A stretch of DNA of 64,000 bases from Gnetum montanum (GCA_015680685.1 MNCI01018250.1:92832-156831), one strand, 5' to 3'; shown: positions 1 to 12,716, counted from the stretch's first letter. The notes: generated by a model not told the origin, from the sequence alone. Translations and numbers: made by a program.

Positions 1-328
1 TTGCATAGTTCAAGGTGCGTACGGTAAGTGGGAATGGATGCTGATGCTAGTTAATCTAGACTTAGTCCTTAGTTAGAGTTAGCTAGTTTCTCAACCCTTC
101 ACTCTTAGCATAGAAGACATAAAATCATAAAAGACCAAAAGAATCATATATCTTGAACTTACTTAACCATACACTGTGACAACAACAAGTAAGTCTGGGA
201 AGACAATGAATGAATCACCCCAAGTGTTCCATGGGGCTTTTACGCATTTAGTCTGCGGAGTTCGACCAAATCGTGCGTGCTATGCTCATTTCGTATGGTT
301 GAGTGTAGGGGTACCTCGCCACTCATCA
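1..328 (+). repeat. LTR fragment (family B), 3' part
   Basis: This stretch matches the end of the solo LTR at 44,295-44,621 almost base for base and ends in the same ACTCATCA terminus, so it is the 3' part of a long terminal repeat cut off by the window edge. The last 30 bases (GTTGAGTGTAGGGGTACC and onward) also match the ends of the LTRs at 20,595-20,624 and 28,602-28,631, so families A and B are relatives. No primer-binding site follows it, so it may be a solo LTR or a 3' LTR of an element to the left. Confidence 0.8.
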
Positions 329-487
329 ATGGGTATGTGAGTTTAGGACATCTACAACATGCTAAGAATAAACATTCATTTCTCGTAGGATAGTTTAGGA
401 TTTATCTTCTTGTTATTAATTAGATTAAATAATTAATTTTCATACTTTCATATAACTTAGCCTTATCCACACAATATCAATAATCAT

Positions 488-672
488 ATGCTTGACTTTG
501 GACTAAACCATACATGATAAAGCGACCACTAGTCTAAGTGAGAAGACAATTACTTGTGATCAATGCTTAACAATCTAGATACCACATTGGTCCCATCCAT
601 ATAATTTGACTGAATTGCACCTGAATGCTTATGATTGATATGATTGGGCATAGAGGTACCTATTCCTTATCA
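488..672 (+). repeat. Diverged LTR tail
   Basis: An older relative of the same LTR end. It keeps the order of landmarks seen at 20,447-20,624 (TTTGGACTAAACCATA, ACTAGTCTA, GAAGACAA, ATCTAGATACCACA, GAGGTACC) and ends in CCTTATCA. It abuts the RNase H remnant that starts about 50 bases later. It could be the 5' LTR of the gypsy element E1 or a separate fragment. No TGG-type primer site is visible after it. The 160 bases between this and the first LTR fragment show nothing recognisable. Confidence 0.55.
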
Positions 673-719
673 AAGAAATTCAAATTATCCATTCTCATAA
701 TCAATCATAATAACTCTAG

Positions 720-1085
720 CAATTATACTTTGATGGATCTTGCAATTCCAGGGAAGCAGGAATTGGTATTATCTTAATCATCCTAGAAAACTAAGTGTAA
801 TTAAAAGCTATACAATTATAATTTCATTATACAAATAATAGATTTGAATATGAAGCTATGTTTATAGAATTAAAAATAGCTTTTAAAAAAAGGATTCTAA
901 AATTAGAAGTTAAGGGAGACTCAAAGCTCATATGTAATCAAGTCAAAGAAAGGTGTAGTGTTAAAAGTTCACTTTTAAGGACTTATAAGCAAATGATAAT
1001 AAAATTTCTTGAAAATTGTATTGAATGTAAGATCAAAAATTTCCCAAGAGAAAAGAATTAGAAGGTTGACAAACTTGCAATGGAA
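720..1085 (+). pseudogene. Additional (archaeal-type) RNase H domain, E1
   Basis: A decayed RNase H of the RVT_3 type. In one frame (726 onward) it reads YFDGS, then GIGII, two stops, TNNRFEYEA at about 840, VKGDSKLICNQV at about 910, and FPREKN before a stop and VDKLA at about 1070. The first and later catalytic Asp (FDGS, GDS) and the Glu (YEA) are present. The domain would cut RNA in RNA/DNA hybrids during reverse transcription. In Tat-lineage gypsy elements this extra domain normally lies between RNase H and integrase. Here it precedes the RT and almost touches the LTR tail, with no gag or protease between. Either internal deletion or rearrangement could explain this. Confidence 0.7.
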
Positions 1086-1419
1086 ACTTCAACTCAAGAC
1101 TTGTCAAGGATATCTAAACACCATAACGTAGTGATTAAATTAGAATTAGAACCAATGGTCCTTGATAATGAAGAATGTTTTCAAGTGTTTAAATATTACC
1201 ATCAAATAATTCAATTCCTCAAAAATATGGAAGAATTCAAAGCTAGATTCATAAAAAGGACAATTTAAAACAAAAAATAATAGGAATACCTCAGAAGATA
1301 TTACAATTGAAGGAAGATTTAAATAAAATCTAGTTAAAGGATTAGATGTTCAAAATGCTGAAGATCAAGCTTATGAAATAATAAATTTAGGGTGTCAAGA
1401 TATTTCAAAGTGCCTTAAT

Positions 1420-2640
1420 ATTAGGATAAACCTTCAACCAAACATAAAAAAGCAAATGATACAATTATCAAAGAAAATTTGGATGGTTTTTCTTTGCCAT
1501 ATTATCATTTGAGAACATTTGATCCTAACATTATGACTCATAAAATTCCTTTGTTGAAGGATTTTGTAAGATAATTAAACAAAAGCTAATGAAGTTTAAT
1601 CTAGTTTTCAAACTAGCAATGGAAGCTGAGATTAGGAAATTATTAAGCACTTACATAATATATCCAATTAGGTACTCATCCTAGATAGATAATTCAGTAC
1701 CAATTAGAAAAATGAATGGAGATATAAGGCTATGTGAATCTTCAATTAAGGATAGGTATCCACTTCTAAGAATTGATGAAATGTTGATAAAAATATCAAG
1801 ATGTTAATTATACTCATTCTTAGATGTATTTTCAAGTTATAACCAAATAATAGTATACAAGGATGACATATTTAAAACAAAATTCATCCCTAAATGGGAA
1901 ACATTTACCTACAAAAGAATGCCCTTTGGCTTACCAAATGCAAGGACTACTTTTTAAAGAGCTATGAACACAACTTTTAAAAGTCTCATTGGGAAAATTT
2001 TCACCATTTATTTAGATGATATTACAAGTTTTTTAAAGCATGAATTTGACTGTATATTTCACTTACAGGAAATATTCAATAGATTTAAGAAATTTGGTGT
2101 TTCTTTGAATCCAAAACAATGTTTCTTTATAGTAAAATCAAGTATCTTACTTCAGCATATAATTTTTCAAAAGGGGATAGTTATTGATCAAGCTAGAATT
2201 GAAGCTATTCAAGGTATAGAACATCCTACAAATAAGAAGGCACTGAGATCTTTCTTTGGGAAACTAAAATTTGTTAAAAAATATTTATACTTAGAGTCAT
2301 AGAAATAACAAAATTGCTTTCACAAATGTTGAAAAAGATCATTGAAGTAAGAAAGACTAAAGAATCACTTGAGGCTTTGGATCAAATAAAGAGAGCTATT
2401 TCAGACACCCCATATCTGGTGAAACAAAATCTGAGAGAAGATTTCTAGTTATATGCTTTTTCTTCAATAGATTCACTAGCAATAGTATTAACATAAAAAG
2501 ATGAAATAGAAGAAAATCCAATTAAATTTTTTGGTTACTAGTTAAAAGGAGCTTAGAGAAAATGCTCTAAATTAGAAAAACATGCATTCATAGTGATTAA
2601 ATACTTGGGATAGTTATTATCACAAAATGAAATTAGACTT
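1420..2640 (+). pseudogene. Ty3/gypsy reverse transcriptase and RNase H, E1
   Basis: A decayed RT. The pre-RT segment carries FDPNIMTHKIPL at about 1520. The fingers and palm follow (FSSYNQI about 1830, MPFGLPNA about 1920). The catalytic box is YLDD at about 2010. The thumb region NPKQCFF and the AIQGI..PTNKKALRSFFGKL tract lie at 2110-2270. An RNase H of the usual gypsy kind follows to about 2,640, with residues such as LEKHAF. Several stop codons interrupt it, many of them TAG or TAA at former CAG, CAA or TGG positions. Order and motifs place it in Ty3/gypsy. The lineage below that level is uncertain. Confidence 0.8.
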
Positions 2641-2799
2641 AAAAGAGCTAAATGAATAATCAAGCTTAAACAGTTTAGGTTTACCTTGGAAACATGTAAG
2701 ATAGTTAAGAATGATGGTAATAGAATCTAGGCAAGAAGTGTTAGCCCTTCTTAAGATTACAAATTGGTACAATGACATATTAAGATTTCTTGCTAGTTA

Positions 2800-4025
2800 A
2801 GAAATATCCAAGAACTTATTAAAAAGTAAGAAAAATGTTTTCATAATCAAGACTAAGAATTACATTTACACTCAAGAAACTCTATATAGAAAGGATTTCA
2901 GACGTATTTTACTAGAATGTACATTCAATCAAAAAATTGAGGAAATTTTGAAGTAATTTCATAATCATAAAGGCTTATATTATAAATCTCCTAAGACCAC
3001 TATGTAACATATTTTGAGATATGGATTCTATTAGCTTACTATGTTCAAAGATTTGCAATATATATATTGATCAACTTACTATAAGTGTTAAATTCATGGG
3101 CCAAAATTAAAAAGGCCTAATGCTCCATTGACACCTATAATAAGAGATAGGCTTTTTTAAATGTGGAGATTATATTTTCTTGGAGCTATTACTCCATCTA
3201 AAGTAGTACATGGATTTATTTTAATAGCTACCAACTATTTTACTAAGTGGCTAGAAGCTAAAGCACTAAGGAGAAGTACATCTTATGATGTGATTAAGGT
3301 TCTTGAGCAATACATCATAAATCATTGGGATGCCAAAATCCTTGGTTATTGATAATGGATAACTTTTCAATTAGCTAAGTTTGTAAGATGGACTTCAGAG
3401 AAACGATTTAGCAGAATCCACTAATGGATCTTGCTTTATTCATCCTCAAATTATTATTCACAAGGAAATGGTTTAGCAGAATCCACTAATAAGAAGTTGA
3501 CTTCTTATATCAAGCATTTCATGGATAAAATTGCAAAAATTTTGCAAGGCACTATTTGGAATGATATAATTAGAATCAAAAGATATATATGGACTACACT
3601 GTTCAATTTAGTTTATGGGATTAATGCTAAAATAACTAACAAAGCTATATCTTCAAGGGCAGAATTCATGGAAAATTATAGCCCATGATTAGTCAAGAAA
3701 TGTGTCATAATGTCTTTGTTATTAAAAAGAGAGGTCAAAATTAATGAAGCTGGAGATAAGCTTTTACATAATGCAGCATTAATGAAGAGATGGTTTGATT
3801 GCCAAGTGGAACAGAAAGTATTTAGAGAAGGAGACTTGATTTTGTTATGGAAAGTTAAGAGGAAAAATAAAGCCAAAAAATTTTTAGCTAGATGGATTGG
3901 ACCATTAATAATCAAGTAATAGGTAGCTAAAAATGCTTTTAAGATTGATTTATTAGATGGATAGATGTTAAGTTATCCATGTAACTTGATCCATTTAAAG
4001 CATTATTTCAAGCAACTGCCCACTT
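2800..4025 (+). pseudogene. Ty3/gypsy integrase, E1
   Basis: A decayed integrase. The zinc-binding region has FHNHKGLYYKSPKTT at about 2960 and YYKC at about 3080. The catalytic core starts near 3,160 with WRLYFLGAI, where the family has an Asp in the LD[FI]xG position, so the first catalytic acidic residue appears lost (Tyr). FILIATNYFTKWLEA follows. The third acidic residue is kept in GLAESTNKKL near 3,480. A short tandem duplication repeats GATTTAGCAGAATCCACTAA near 3,405 and 3,473. The C-terminal SH3-like end runs through RWIGPLIIK at 3,890 to HLKHYFKQL at 4,000. Stops and frameshifts make it non-functional. Confidence 0.8.
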
Positions 4026-4925
4026 TAAAAAAACTCAATAATGGTCGACCAATTTGTAAATGTGTACATAGTAATTACTTTTCTTAGGACTATATAGAAA
4101 CCAAAAGCTAAGCTATAAAATCCATAACTGTATCATGGCTAAGAAATCAAGGTCGATGGTAAGAAGAAGATTGTTTGTGAATCAAAGAAAAGTCAAGATG
4201 ATAGCAAGACTTTTCATTCCATATTTATCTAGGTGTTTCCCTAAACACATGTAGAGGATAATTTATAAAGCTATCTCGTATGGAGTAGCCTATAATTTTC
4301 TATTTACAACTTGGCTCTTTGACGAATTCTTCACACTCACAAATGACAAATCAATCCCTGTCCAAGAGTGGGTTACATTTGTGGAGTATTTAGATCTCTC
4401 ACAAATAGATAATAATAACGAGTAGAGTGCAAATCATATTTTCAATTATGAGGATGTCTTGATGAATCAACCTAGAAATGACACTGAAGAGAGGCTTGAG
4501 AGTTTGAAAAAGAATCCAAAAGAAGAAAAAGAACCCAAAGAAGATGCAAGTTCTGAGGAACCAAATGAAGGAAAAGATTGGGATAATAAGGCATAAACTA
4601 CTATGCCCACTCAAGTGATCACTGAGCTCAAGTATGATGAAACCTTAGAACAAAAAGTTCTAAGGAAAGTTGTAATTACTTTATAGTGTCATCCAGTTTC
4701 ATTAGCTTACTTTTAGTTAGCTTATTTGAAAATTTTAGGACTCAAGTTTTTTCATCCATGTTGAGCCTTAAGCTACATGGATTTTTCCCTACAAAAATAT
4801 TTAAGCTTGTATTTAGTTTATTTATGCATGTACATAAATCTTGCAAGAAGGAGGTTGTCTTTATTTGGAAAAAATTACTGTTACAACAATTAGCCACTTT
4901 CATATTACAACCATTAAATTAGAAT
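4026..4925 (+). other. Unrecognised coding-like stretch after integrase
   Basis: An open-ish frame runs from about 4,240 to 4,600 with an acidic, Lys/Glu-rich stretch (for example LKKNPKEEKEPKEDAS at about 4,505-4,552) ending near 4,597. I cannot assign a family. It may be the start of a linker or an accessory ORF of E1. A 78-codon frame at 4,686-4,922 is rich in Leu, Phe and Ser and is probably chance. Confidence 0.3.
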
Positions 4926-5479
4926 AGTAGGCTTAATTTTTTATGCACTAATATTAAAAGGTTATTGGAAAATTCTAAGCATACTTAGGTGCTATATATA
5001 AGTTGATATTTGTTGTACTTTGTTTGCATACTAAGAATCCCTAAGAGAAAATTAATTTCAAAAGAGTTTTCTAGGGAAATACTACAAAAATTTAATTCCT
5101 TCAAATTAGTTTTTATTCACAAAATGAAAGGTTTTAAGACTCAGGAAAAACTAGTCTATCGATTATTTAAACTGGTGAAGTTTTAACCAATTCAAGAAGC
5201 TAGAGTTTTGAGCTAAGTCTAACATTGTGTAGAAAATTGAGTTACCCACTAAGGACAAAGCTTGAGCAAGTTTGACTTGACTTAAAAAAATGTTCATTTC
5301 TATAGACCAAATTTGTAGAGTTTCAAGATTTTTCTGATCTCAGGAAGGGGCTAACATTAAAAAAAATGGTTGGGTGTAGAAGAAGCTAATTCATTTCAAG
5401 AAAAAGAAACTCAACCTAAGACTAACTTAACTTTTTTCAAATCATTGAGGTGAAATAGTATAATCAAAAAATGATCTTT
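4926..5479. other. No recognised gene
   Basis: AT-rich sequence between the integrase region and the inverted-repeat field. I see no ORF, RNA gene or clear repeat in it. By position it would be the downstream untranslated part of E1. Confidence 0.4.
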
Positions 5480-7300
5480 GGAAAAGGGAAAATTCATTGG
5501 TTATGACTGCCACATCAGCTCATAGGGGAAACTCATAGAATGGAAAATTCTATGAAATGGTTCTACGAGCCACATCATCATTTAGTCGTAGAGAGTGAAA
5601 ATAAGCTTGTACATAGGACCAAAATTCAACTTCATTAAAAGATTTTGAATTAGTTCTACCATGTCAACTAATAAAAATCCAATGAATGTATAAAGATATA
5701 AAAATTAGTTCTACAAAATGGCTTTAGAGAGGCCCTACCACATCAACTTCTAAGAAAATCTAGTTTGTAGGACCAAAAAGAGCTTCTAGGAAGTTATTAT
5801 ATGAGAAAGGTTGAAATTATCTCTTTCAAGTCAACTCCCTTTTAGATGAAAAGATTTGTAGGGTTCTAAAATGGCTCTACTAAAAATACCACTTTTTGGC
5901 TTCACCACATAAGATGTTAGGATCCACTAGTAGAGCCAAAGATAGGTTCTACAAAATGATATTACGAGCCATGTTAGCTTGTAAAGGAAGCTCATAGAAC
6001 CAAAATAACTCTACACAAAGTTTTTACTTAGGCTAGCTTCATAGTGTTTAAGCATAAGAAAAGATTGAAATTAGCTTTGTATGTAAACACCATGTGATAT
6101 ATGGCCTATGTTGGAAGAAGATTTGTAGAACCAATAATTGGCTCTATAAGAAAAGTTAAAATGGATCTATGTGTCACATCGTCACTCAAGAAGAAAGCTT
6201 GAAGATAAACCCTTTGTAGAACCAAAATATGGTTTTACCAATGAGCCACAAAATGGTTTTACCATGCCAACAGTCATATAGAACAAGTATATAGAATTAA
6301 AAGTAGCTCTACAAAATGATTATACCATGTCAACAACTATGTAGAAGTTCATAAGGCTACAAAGTGACTCTACAAAATGGTTCTATTAATAGTTAAGGGC
6401 ACATTAGAAGATTTCAAGAGATGTTCTACCCTAATTTTCATGTCAGCTTATAGAGCTAATTTTGTGAAGTAAAAAATCAAATCTATAAATGGACCTAGAA
6501 ATGATTCTACATAGCCACATCAACTTTGAAATTGCATGAATTCTTGAAGATGGAGAAAGATCTACCAAGTCTTCTGCCATATGATCTTAGTTTTTAGAGC
6601 TAGAGGATGGTTCTATGAAAAAAGCTAGATCAATTCTACAAGCCATGTCATTAGAACATATGGATGCAGGTTTGTTGTAGAGTTAGAATTCATCTCTACA
6701 AGCAAGCCAAAACATGGTTATACCACATCAAATCTAAATAGTATGAGCTCGTAGAACCAAAAATTAACTCTATGAAGAAGATCTAAAATTGTTTTGTGAT
6801 CCAAAAAATATAAATAGATCTCTAGGATAATTCTAAAAGGCATACAAGCACTAAATGGATTTTTAAGAAACATAAAAGCAATGTAAGCCTAAGATAAAAG
6901 AAAAACTTATAGAATCAAGAAGTGGTTCTACGGATTGGCTTTACAATTCATTGTACCACATCAGCTCATTCATAGAATAATCCACATTAGACTCCTTTGT
7001 AGAGAAAGATTATAAAGTATAAAAATGGTTCTACAAACAAGTCCTAAAATGATTCTACAAGACACATTAGACCTCATTGTGGATCCACTAAGAATTGCAC
7101 ACATGCTCATTTTATGTTTAATCTAGCTCAGTGAAAAGCATGGATCAACATGGCATAAATTCTATGAAGAAGCTCAAATTTACTCTGCTACATCAGATTC
7201 GTTCATTAAACAAATTTATAGAGCTTAAATTTAGCTTTACAAATAGGTTTAGGAAGGGCTTTATAGGTTGACATTAGCAATAAGATGAAGTTACAATAAA
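5480..7300. repeat. Degenerate GTAGAACC / GGTTCTAC repeat field
   Basis: About 1.8 kb filled with diverged copies of a short unit around TCTACAAAATGGTTCTAC and its reverse complement (GTAGAACCA...), interleaved with CCACATCA or CATGTCAAC blocks. Copies occur roughly every 40-90 bases, for example near 5,560, 5,645, 5,740, 5,950, 6,230, 6,310, 6,380, 6,500, 6,670, 6,925 and 7,030. Alternating orientations allow many short hairpins. Gypsy elements of the Tat/Ogre group often carry tandem repeats between pol and the 3' LTR. This field lies in such a place, between integrase and the accessory ORF. Confidence 0.6.
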
Positions 7301-7689
7301 TCGAAACTTTGAATTAAAATCCTTAAGCATTAAATAAAGTAGCTCAGCCAAATTAAATACTATAACAAGTCTCAAGAGCTAAATCAAACAACCTATCTAA
7401 AGTGAGTGAATTAAAGAAAGAAGCTCTGAATATTAATAAGCAAGATTTGAACAAATTTTGAACACAAAGCTATTAGCAAATAAGCTTAAAGCTAAAACAA
7501 AGCTAAGGAAATAGATAGAGCCACCATTAAAGAGCACAGAGAAGCTTCAAGTCCTAAGAAAAAGCTAAGATGTTACATAAAGAAAAGGTAAAAGCTCCCC
7601 AAAATTTTTAGGATGTTGATACCTTTGCTTTTTTTGAGTATTCACAATAATACAATTTGAATATCTATTAGCTCCACCGATGGATTGAT

Positions 7690-10445
7690 ATAGCATGGTT
7701 AGAACTAGAAGTGGAAAATGAAAACCTATTTGATTTTGATGAAGATCATGATTTGGTAGAGAAATCAGGCTTGCAATCCATAGATTCAATGGAGGAATGG
7801 CACAAAATTTATGACAAAATAGGGCTACGTAAGCTTAGTTTCAAGCCCAAGGTAAATCTAATTAAGGATGTTTTGAATTACTTAATAGTAGATATGATCT
7901 ATGAAAAGGACAAGTTGTGATTTAGGAATAATACCAAGCATTTCATTGACATCAGCTTCAAGAAAGCATATGAGCTCTACAAATTGATTGAACTAGATAT
8001 TACAGAAAATAAAGCTTATCAGTATAACAAATAGGTGCTAAGTGGGAAGTTCTGGAATCATCTTGAGACTAGAAAGAACATCGAGCTACTACCCACCAAC
8101 TTTGCAAAAGCCTAGGGGTATAGAAATGCCATTCCCAAAGCTTCAAAGCTCAAGTTCCCCCATAGGATTTTTGTTTCTACTTTAAATTTTTGTTCCAACA
8201 ATGAAATCAATACTATTATCGACTACCATGTTTGGGCCTGGGTAGCAATAGAAAATAAGAATTTTCTTTCCTATGCAATATAGGGATGATGCATTGCAGC
8301 AAAGCTTGTTTGAGATTCATAAGAAAGGGATACAATTACACCTTAGCCCATTTTTGTTTGATTATCTATGAAATGAAATTCTTAAGCCCAAAAGAATGAC
8401 ATCAATTTTTGAGGGCTACACATCACAATAAAGAGCTTGCCCAAAGGATCCTTGCTATGACTTTTTTCTAATTGTCTACTAGAGGAGCTTCTTCGATGCA
8501 CAAGTTTTAGAATTTTTAATGAATTATGTTTACCCTCACCTAACAAACCTAATTTTAGGAGTTTTTCTACTAAGGGTCAACCAACAAGTTGTAAATGGAA
8601 AAAGGAAAAAATGTCATGGAGCTCTTCCTTCCTGCTTGTTACATCCAACTTCTTATAGCAATTTTCAAAGGTAAGGCTTTCAAACTACCAAGGTTCATAG
8701 CTCCATTTGGCCACATTGGAGGTTAGGTGACAAGTGTGGAAGAGTTCTTTGAGGCATAACTACAAGCACACATTTTTTCTCTCAAATTTGGTTTTTGATA
8801 ATTCATTAATTCAAGCCATTTAAGAGCCATGGCCAGGAGATACAAAGAGCAATGTAGTTTTCCTTTAGCTTAGAAATGGATATACTTCACTACCAAACTT
8901 AGAAAGGCTCATCAACCTAATGATATTGATATAGTCTACACCAGAGCTATTGCTAAAGAAGTTAATCAAGCTAAAGAAGAAGCTCTAACACAACTAAGAA
9001 AAACATATTAATGAAGTTATTAGACACGGCTTGTGATGCCCCTATTATTGAAGTATGTAGATGGATGGAAGACAAAGATTACCCACTAACTACAGATTTC
9101 CTAGAGGAGTGTCTATCCATAATGGAAGAAAAACACCTAATGAGAGGTTTTCCCTTGATGGGACTAAATATACCAAGGTAAGAACCATGAGAAAGGCTAG
9201 AGTTGAATAAGATAGGGCTAAAAAGGAGTAACAACAATAGCAATTGTAGCAATAGCTACAAGAACAAAAACTAAAAGAGCAACAATAATAGTAATTACTA
9301 GAACAAAAGATGGTGTTGGATTTATAGCAACAATAATAAAAGAAGGGAGAAAGCTCATTTTTTGCCCTCTCTATTCTAAATTTTCCTTTGGGATATTTGA
9401 TGAGAGGAGGATCTTAGTCATTTAAGATTAAGGAGAAAGAAGAAAAAATCATACTAAGCTGAAAGCTTTGCACCAAGCTTGAAACAAAAGCCAAGGTCAT
9501 TTTCCAATACAAGAAAGATGAGCCATAAATAGAAAAGAAAAATCTTGTAATGTCACATGAAGAGATGTCGAACACCCTAGCTACTCTGATCAAAGATATG
9601 GAATAAATAGCTAATGGTACGATAGTTAAATTGAAAGAATTTTTATTGCAAAATGAGTAAGAGACATCCAAGCTACAAGAGGAAATGAAGATTTTAAAGG
9701 AGAAGAATGAACACATGAAAGCAATGATAACCATTAAGGAATCATTGCTAGAAAATAAAGAACATGAAGCAGTAAATGGAGGAAATATCAGCTATTACTA
9801 GTTTTGAATTAGAACAAGCTAAAAAGGGGAAGGCTCTGGATTATTTGTATGTAGCTCAACTAGATTTTAGAGATGTAATTACAAAGGCTAATTACAATAG
9901 AGAATGGATACGAGAAACTTAGGAAGAAATTAAAGAAATAAAGAAAAAACAAGCTATTTTTGTAGATGTGGATAAAAGAGTCCAAGAGCTATATGATTTA
10001 TCCAAAGCAAAAAAGGAGGTACTATCGCAATAAAAGCAAGCCTTTCTAGATATGATGATAATGGCAGTTATTGGAATCAATGAAGAAATTACTAAAAAGA
10101 AGTTGGATTTTGAGAAATCTTGTTTGAATGTAGGAGCCACATTAACAAAATTAACTAACTCCATAACAAGATTAGATTTAAAAAGGTTAGGTGTTGAAGA
10201 GGTACTCAAGAATCTTAATAACTCAAAACCAGATATAATGAACTAGGTTGTCAAAATCCTCCTTAATCATGGGAAATTGACACAATAGCTATTTGTGGAA
10301 GAAGTCCAAATTTAGAGGATGAAAAGGATTTATTTAGAAGTTGAAAAATTTTCTAATGACTTAAATTTATATCAATAGAGCATAAGGCAACCATAGCTCT
10401 TATTTTTTGTAATGGTGGTAATTGCTAGGGGTCATTATATAACAC
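7690..10445 (+). pseudogene. Accessory coiled-coil ORF of E1 (decayed)
   Basis: A long decayed ORF. The N-terminal part (7,711-8,270) reads MENENLFDFDEDHDLVEKSG, MEEWHKIYDKIGL, SFKKAYELYKLIEL and WNHLETRKNIELLP. A middle globular-looking part spans about 8,400-9,000. A Gln/Lys-rich stretch at 9,190-9,340 (runs of CAA, TAG and TAA codons) leads into a charged heptad-type coiled coil at 9,400-10,246 (for example LQEEMKILKEKNEHM). I cannot prove homology to the second ORF at 24.8-27.6 kb, but the architecture is alike: a globular head, then a long coiled coil, with no enzyme motif. Plant gypsy elements are known to carry such extra ORFs. Its role is unknown. Confidence 0.5.
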
Positions 10446-12640
10446 CAGAGCAAATTTTGTAAAGTGGGAATGAGGGGAATTTTGGAGAAGAATAAAATCT
10501 TGCAAAGACTATTTTTAATGGCATTTTAAATAGGGTTCATCTATCTCTATTAGCTTTTGTCTCTTAACTATAGTTTCTAGTTGAATAGCTTATCTTACTT
10601 AGCTTTAATATTTCATAATTGCCCATGACTGAATTATTGGTTTTGGAAGAGGTTATTTTCTCTACAATCATGGGTTTAACTTATTTATGTTATTTTGGTT
10701 GAATAAGATATCTTGAATAAGTGTCAATTCTGAATTAGCTTAACATAGAAAAAAATTATTAATTTTATGCAATTTTGAGCTTTTCAAATAATTTCTATAC
10801 CTTAGTCTCTATTTAGCAAAGCTTTTGTGGTCTAGAATTAGGAAGCTAGCTAATAGATAGCTTAGAATCTAATATTGACATTTCCTATAAAACCATTGAT
10901 TCAATATATATGTATGTTATGCAAGATTTAAAGTTAGGATCAAAGAAGAGCTATTCAATTTATTTTATCATATTAAGAGATAACTAGGAGGAATAGTTAT
11001 TAGCCATACAAAGGATAGTAATTCCTTACAATGTTTTTATTACTCAATGAATTGATCATTATTATTAAATATAATTAGCCATATCAAACTCATTGAAAAT
11101 CAACAAGAGGCTATTTGGGGTATCCATGCCTTGGTGGTACCAAAGACCAGCAACCACCTAAACATGTTGTTCAGGCTATTCTTTTTGATGTACCCTATCA
11201 TTACAACATAATAGTAAAACAATAATTGAATAATTGAAAATGTACAAGGAAACAAAACCTAGACTAGTTACTCTACCTTCATAATTAAGTTGCAACAAAG
11301 TTGGCCTACAATACACGAAGTTGACTACCAAGAGATCAAAACACCATAAGAGAGAAAGGAATGATTGTCAAGTAAGAGCAATCAATACATGAGAGGTATA
11401 AACTCTCAACTAAATACAATATTACAAACTTTTGACTAATATAGCAATAATGGCTTACAATGTATTATCCTCTTGATCAAATTCATGTTGGATAGAAAAG
11501 TTCATATAAGAGTCTAGTAAATAATAAAAATGTCTTAGTTCACATAGGAAAGAAAATAGAAGAAAGCTTTAGACAAGTTTTCATAAAAATATGATATTTT
11601 CCAAAATTCTCATTTTCCAGTTCACAACATGTGCCATGTTCCATCAACCTGTTCTTTAATAAGAAACATAAAAAATTGGTATTTTCTAATTAAAATGCTC
11701 CAACAAAGCATATTTTAAAAAAGATATTTGTTGTTTCTAAAAGTAGGATTTTGAAAGAGGAATATTTTTTTTAAATAAAGCTCATAATTAATCAAGGTAA
11801 TTTTTTCATAAATGATTAATTTAAGATGTCAAAAAATATAATTTTACATTAAAAAAAACACTTAGAAGGTCAAGAAATCAAATCCTCCACAAGACATAAA
11901 TCAACAAAGATCAATAAAGATTAAAGATAGACCAATGGGTTAAGAACATGAAGTATTACAGAATGGATCATGGAGAGAGCTACATGACTCTCACTTAATG
12001 GAGTATATGTAGAGAAAAAAAATTTCACCAAAAAGGAGGCTGCTTTTTTATGCTTGTTAAACATATTGTTGAGTTTTGCATGTCTCTTGAATCTATGACA
12101 TAATTTTCTTATATTATTGTAATGCTTCACATAATTAGATAATAATGAGTTTTTAGCAAAGTTGCAAATTTTGTCTATTAGTTTAATGTTTTCTGGGTCT
12201 CTCTTTACTCAAAGCTCTTGAATGTATATTATTACATTTTGCACAACCACGTATAATACGCTTTAACCTGTTTCATTGAAAAATTAAAAAAAGTTTACAT
12301 TTAGAGAGAATTTTAAAAGTTATTAATAATTATTTATTGGAGAGAAATGATAAAATTTTATGATAAAATATAAATTAAAATTTTAAATAATAACAAATAA
12401 ATGAAAAATTGGAAGTTTTAGAACTAGAACTCAATGAGAGATGGATTATGAAATTCATAATAATTTAACTAGAAGTATATAACAAGACATATAACTAACT
12501 TTGCAAGCCTTCATGGATACAACTTTACATTTTTTTTAAATGCATGTGTCTTTTTGTTTAAAAAATGAACTATATTTCTTCAGATGTACCTATATTTCAA
12601 TTATTTTATGTTCATACACCCCCTTTTCTATGTTGTAATG
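10446..12640. other. No recognised gene; AT-rich decayed sequence
   Basis: A purine-rich stretch at 10,467-10,495 (AAGTGGGAATGAGGGGAA) could be the polypurine tract of E1, but I could not find a matching 3' LTR after it. The rest is AT-rich, with only short chance ORFs and one short dispersed repeat at 11,110. Confidence 0.4.
11110..11182. repeat. Short dispersed repeat, copy 1
   Basis: About 70 bases resemble 61,870-61,938. Shared blocks are CTTGGTG, AGACCAGCA, CACCTAAA and a TGTTC box. The length and the GTTC-containing box suggest a SINE or tRNA-derived piece, but I cannot name it. Confidence 0.4.
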
Positions 12641-12644
12641 CTAG

Positions 12645-12716
12645 TGATAAGTTGCTGAAGTGGTTAGTTCATTGTCTTACTAGGAAAAAGGTTGCAAATT
12701 CAAGTCATATTTAAGG
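12645..12716 (+). repeat. tRNA-like SINE head
   Basis: The stretch TTGCTGAAGTGGTTAG resembles an RNA polymerase III A box, and AAATTCAAGTC about 45 bases downstream resembles a B box. The spacing is that of a tRNA-derived SINE. No intact cloverleaf is evident, so I do not call a tRNA gene. The roughly 500 bases after it (12,717-13,205) hold nothing I recognise. Confidence 0.4.

Noticed and set aside
10467-10495. Polypurine tract and 3' LTR of E1
   Set aside because: The purine run is suggestive, but I found no sequence after it that matches the LTR remnants at 1-672, so I do not call an LTR there.
12645-12716. Functional tRNA gene
   Set aside because: A- and B-box-like sequences are degenerate and no cloverleaf with a clear anticodon arm can be drawn.
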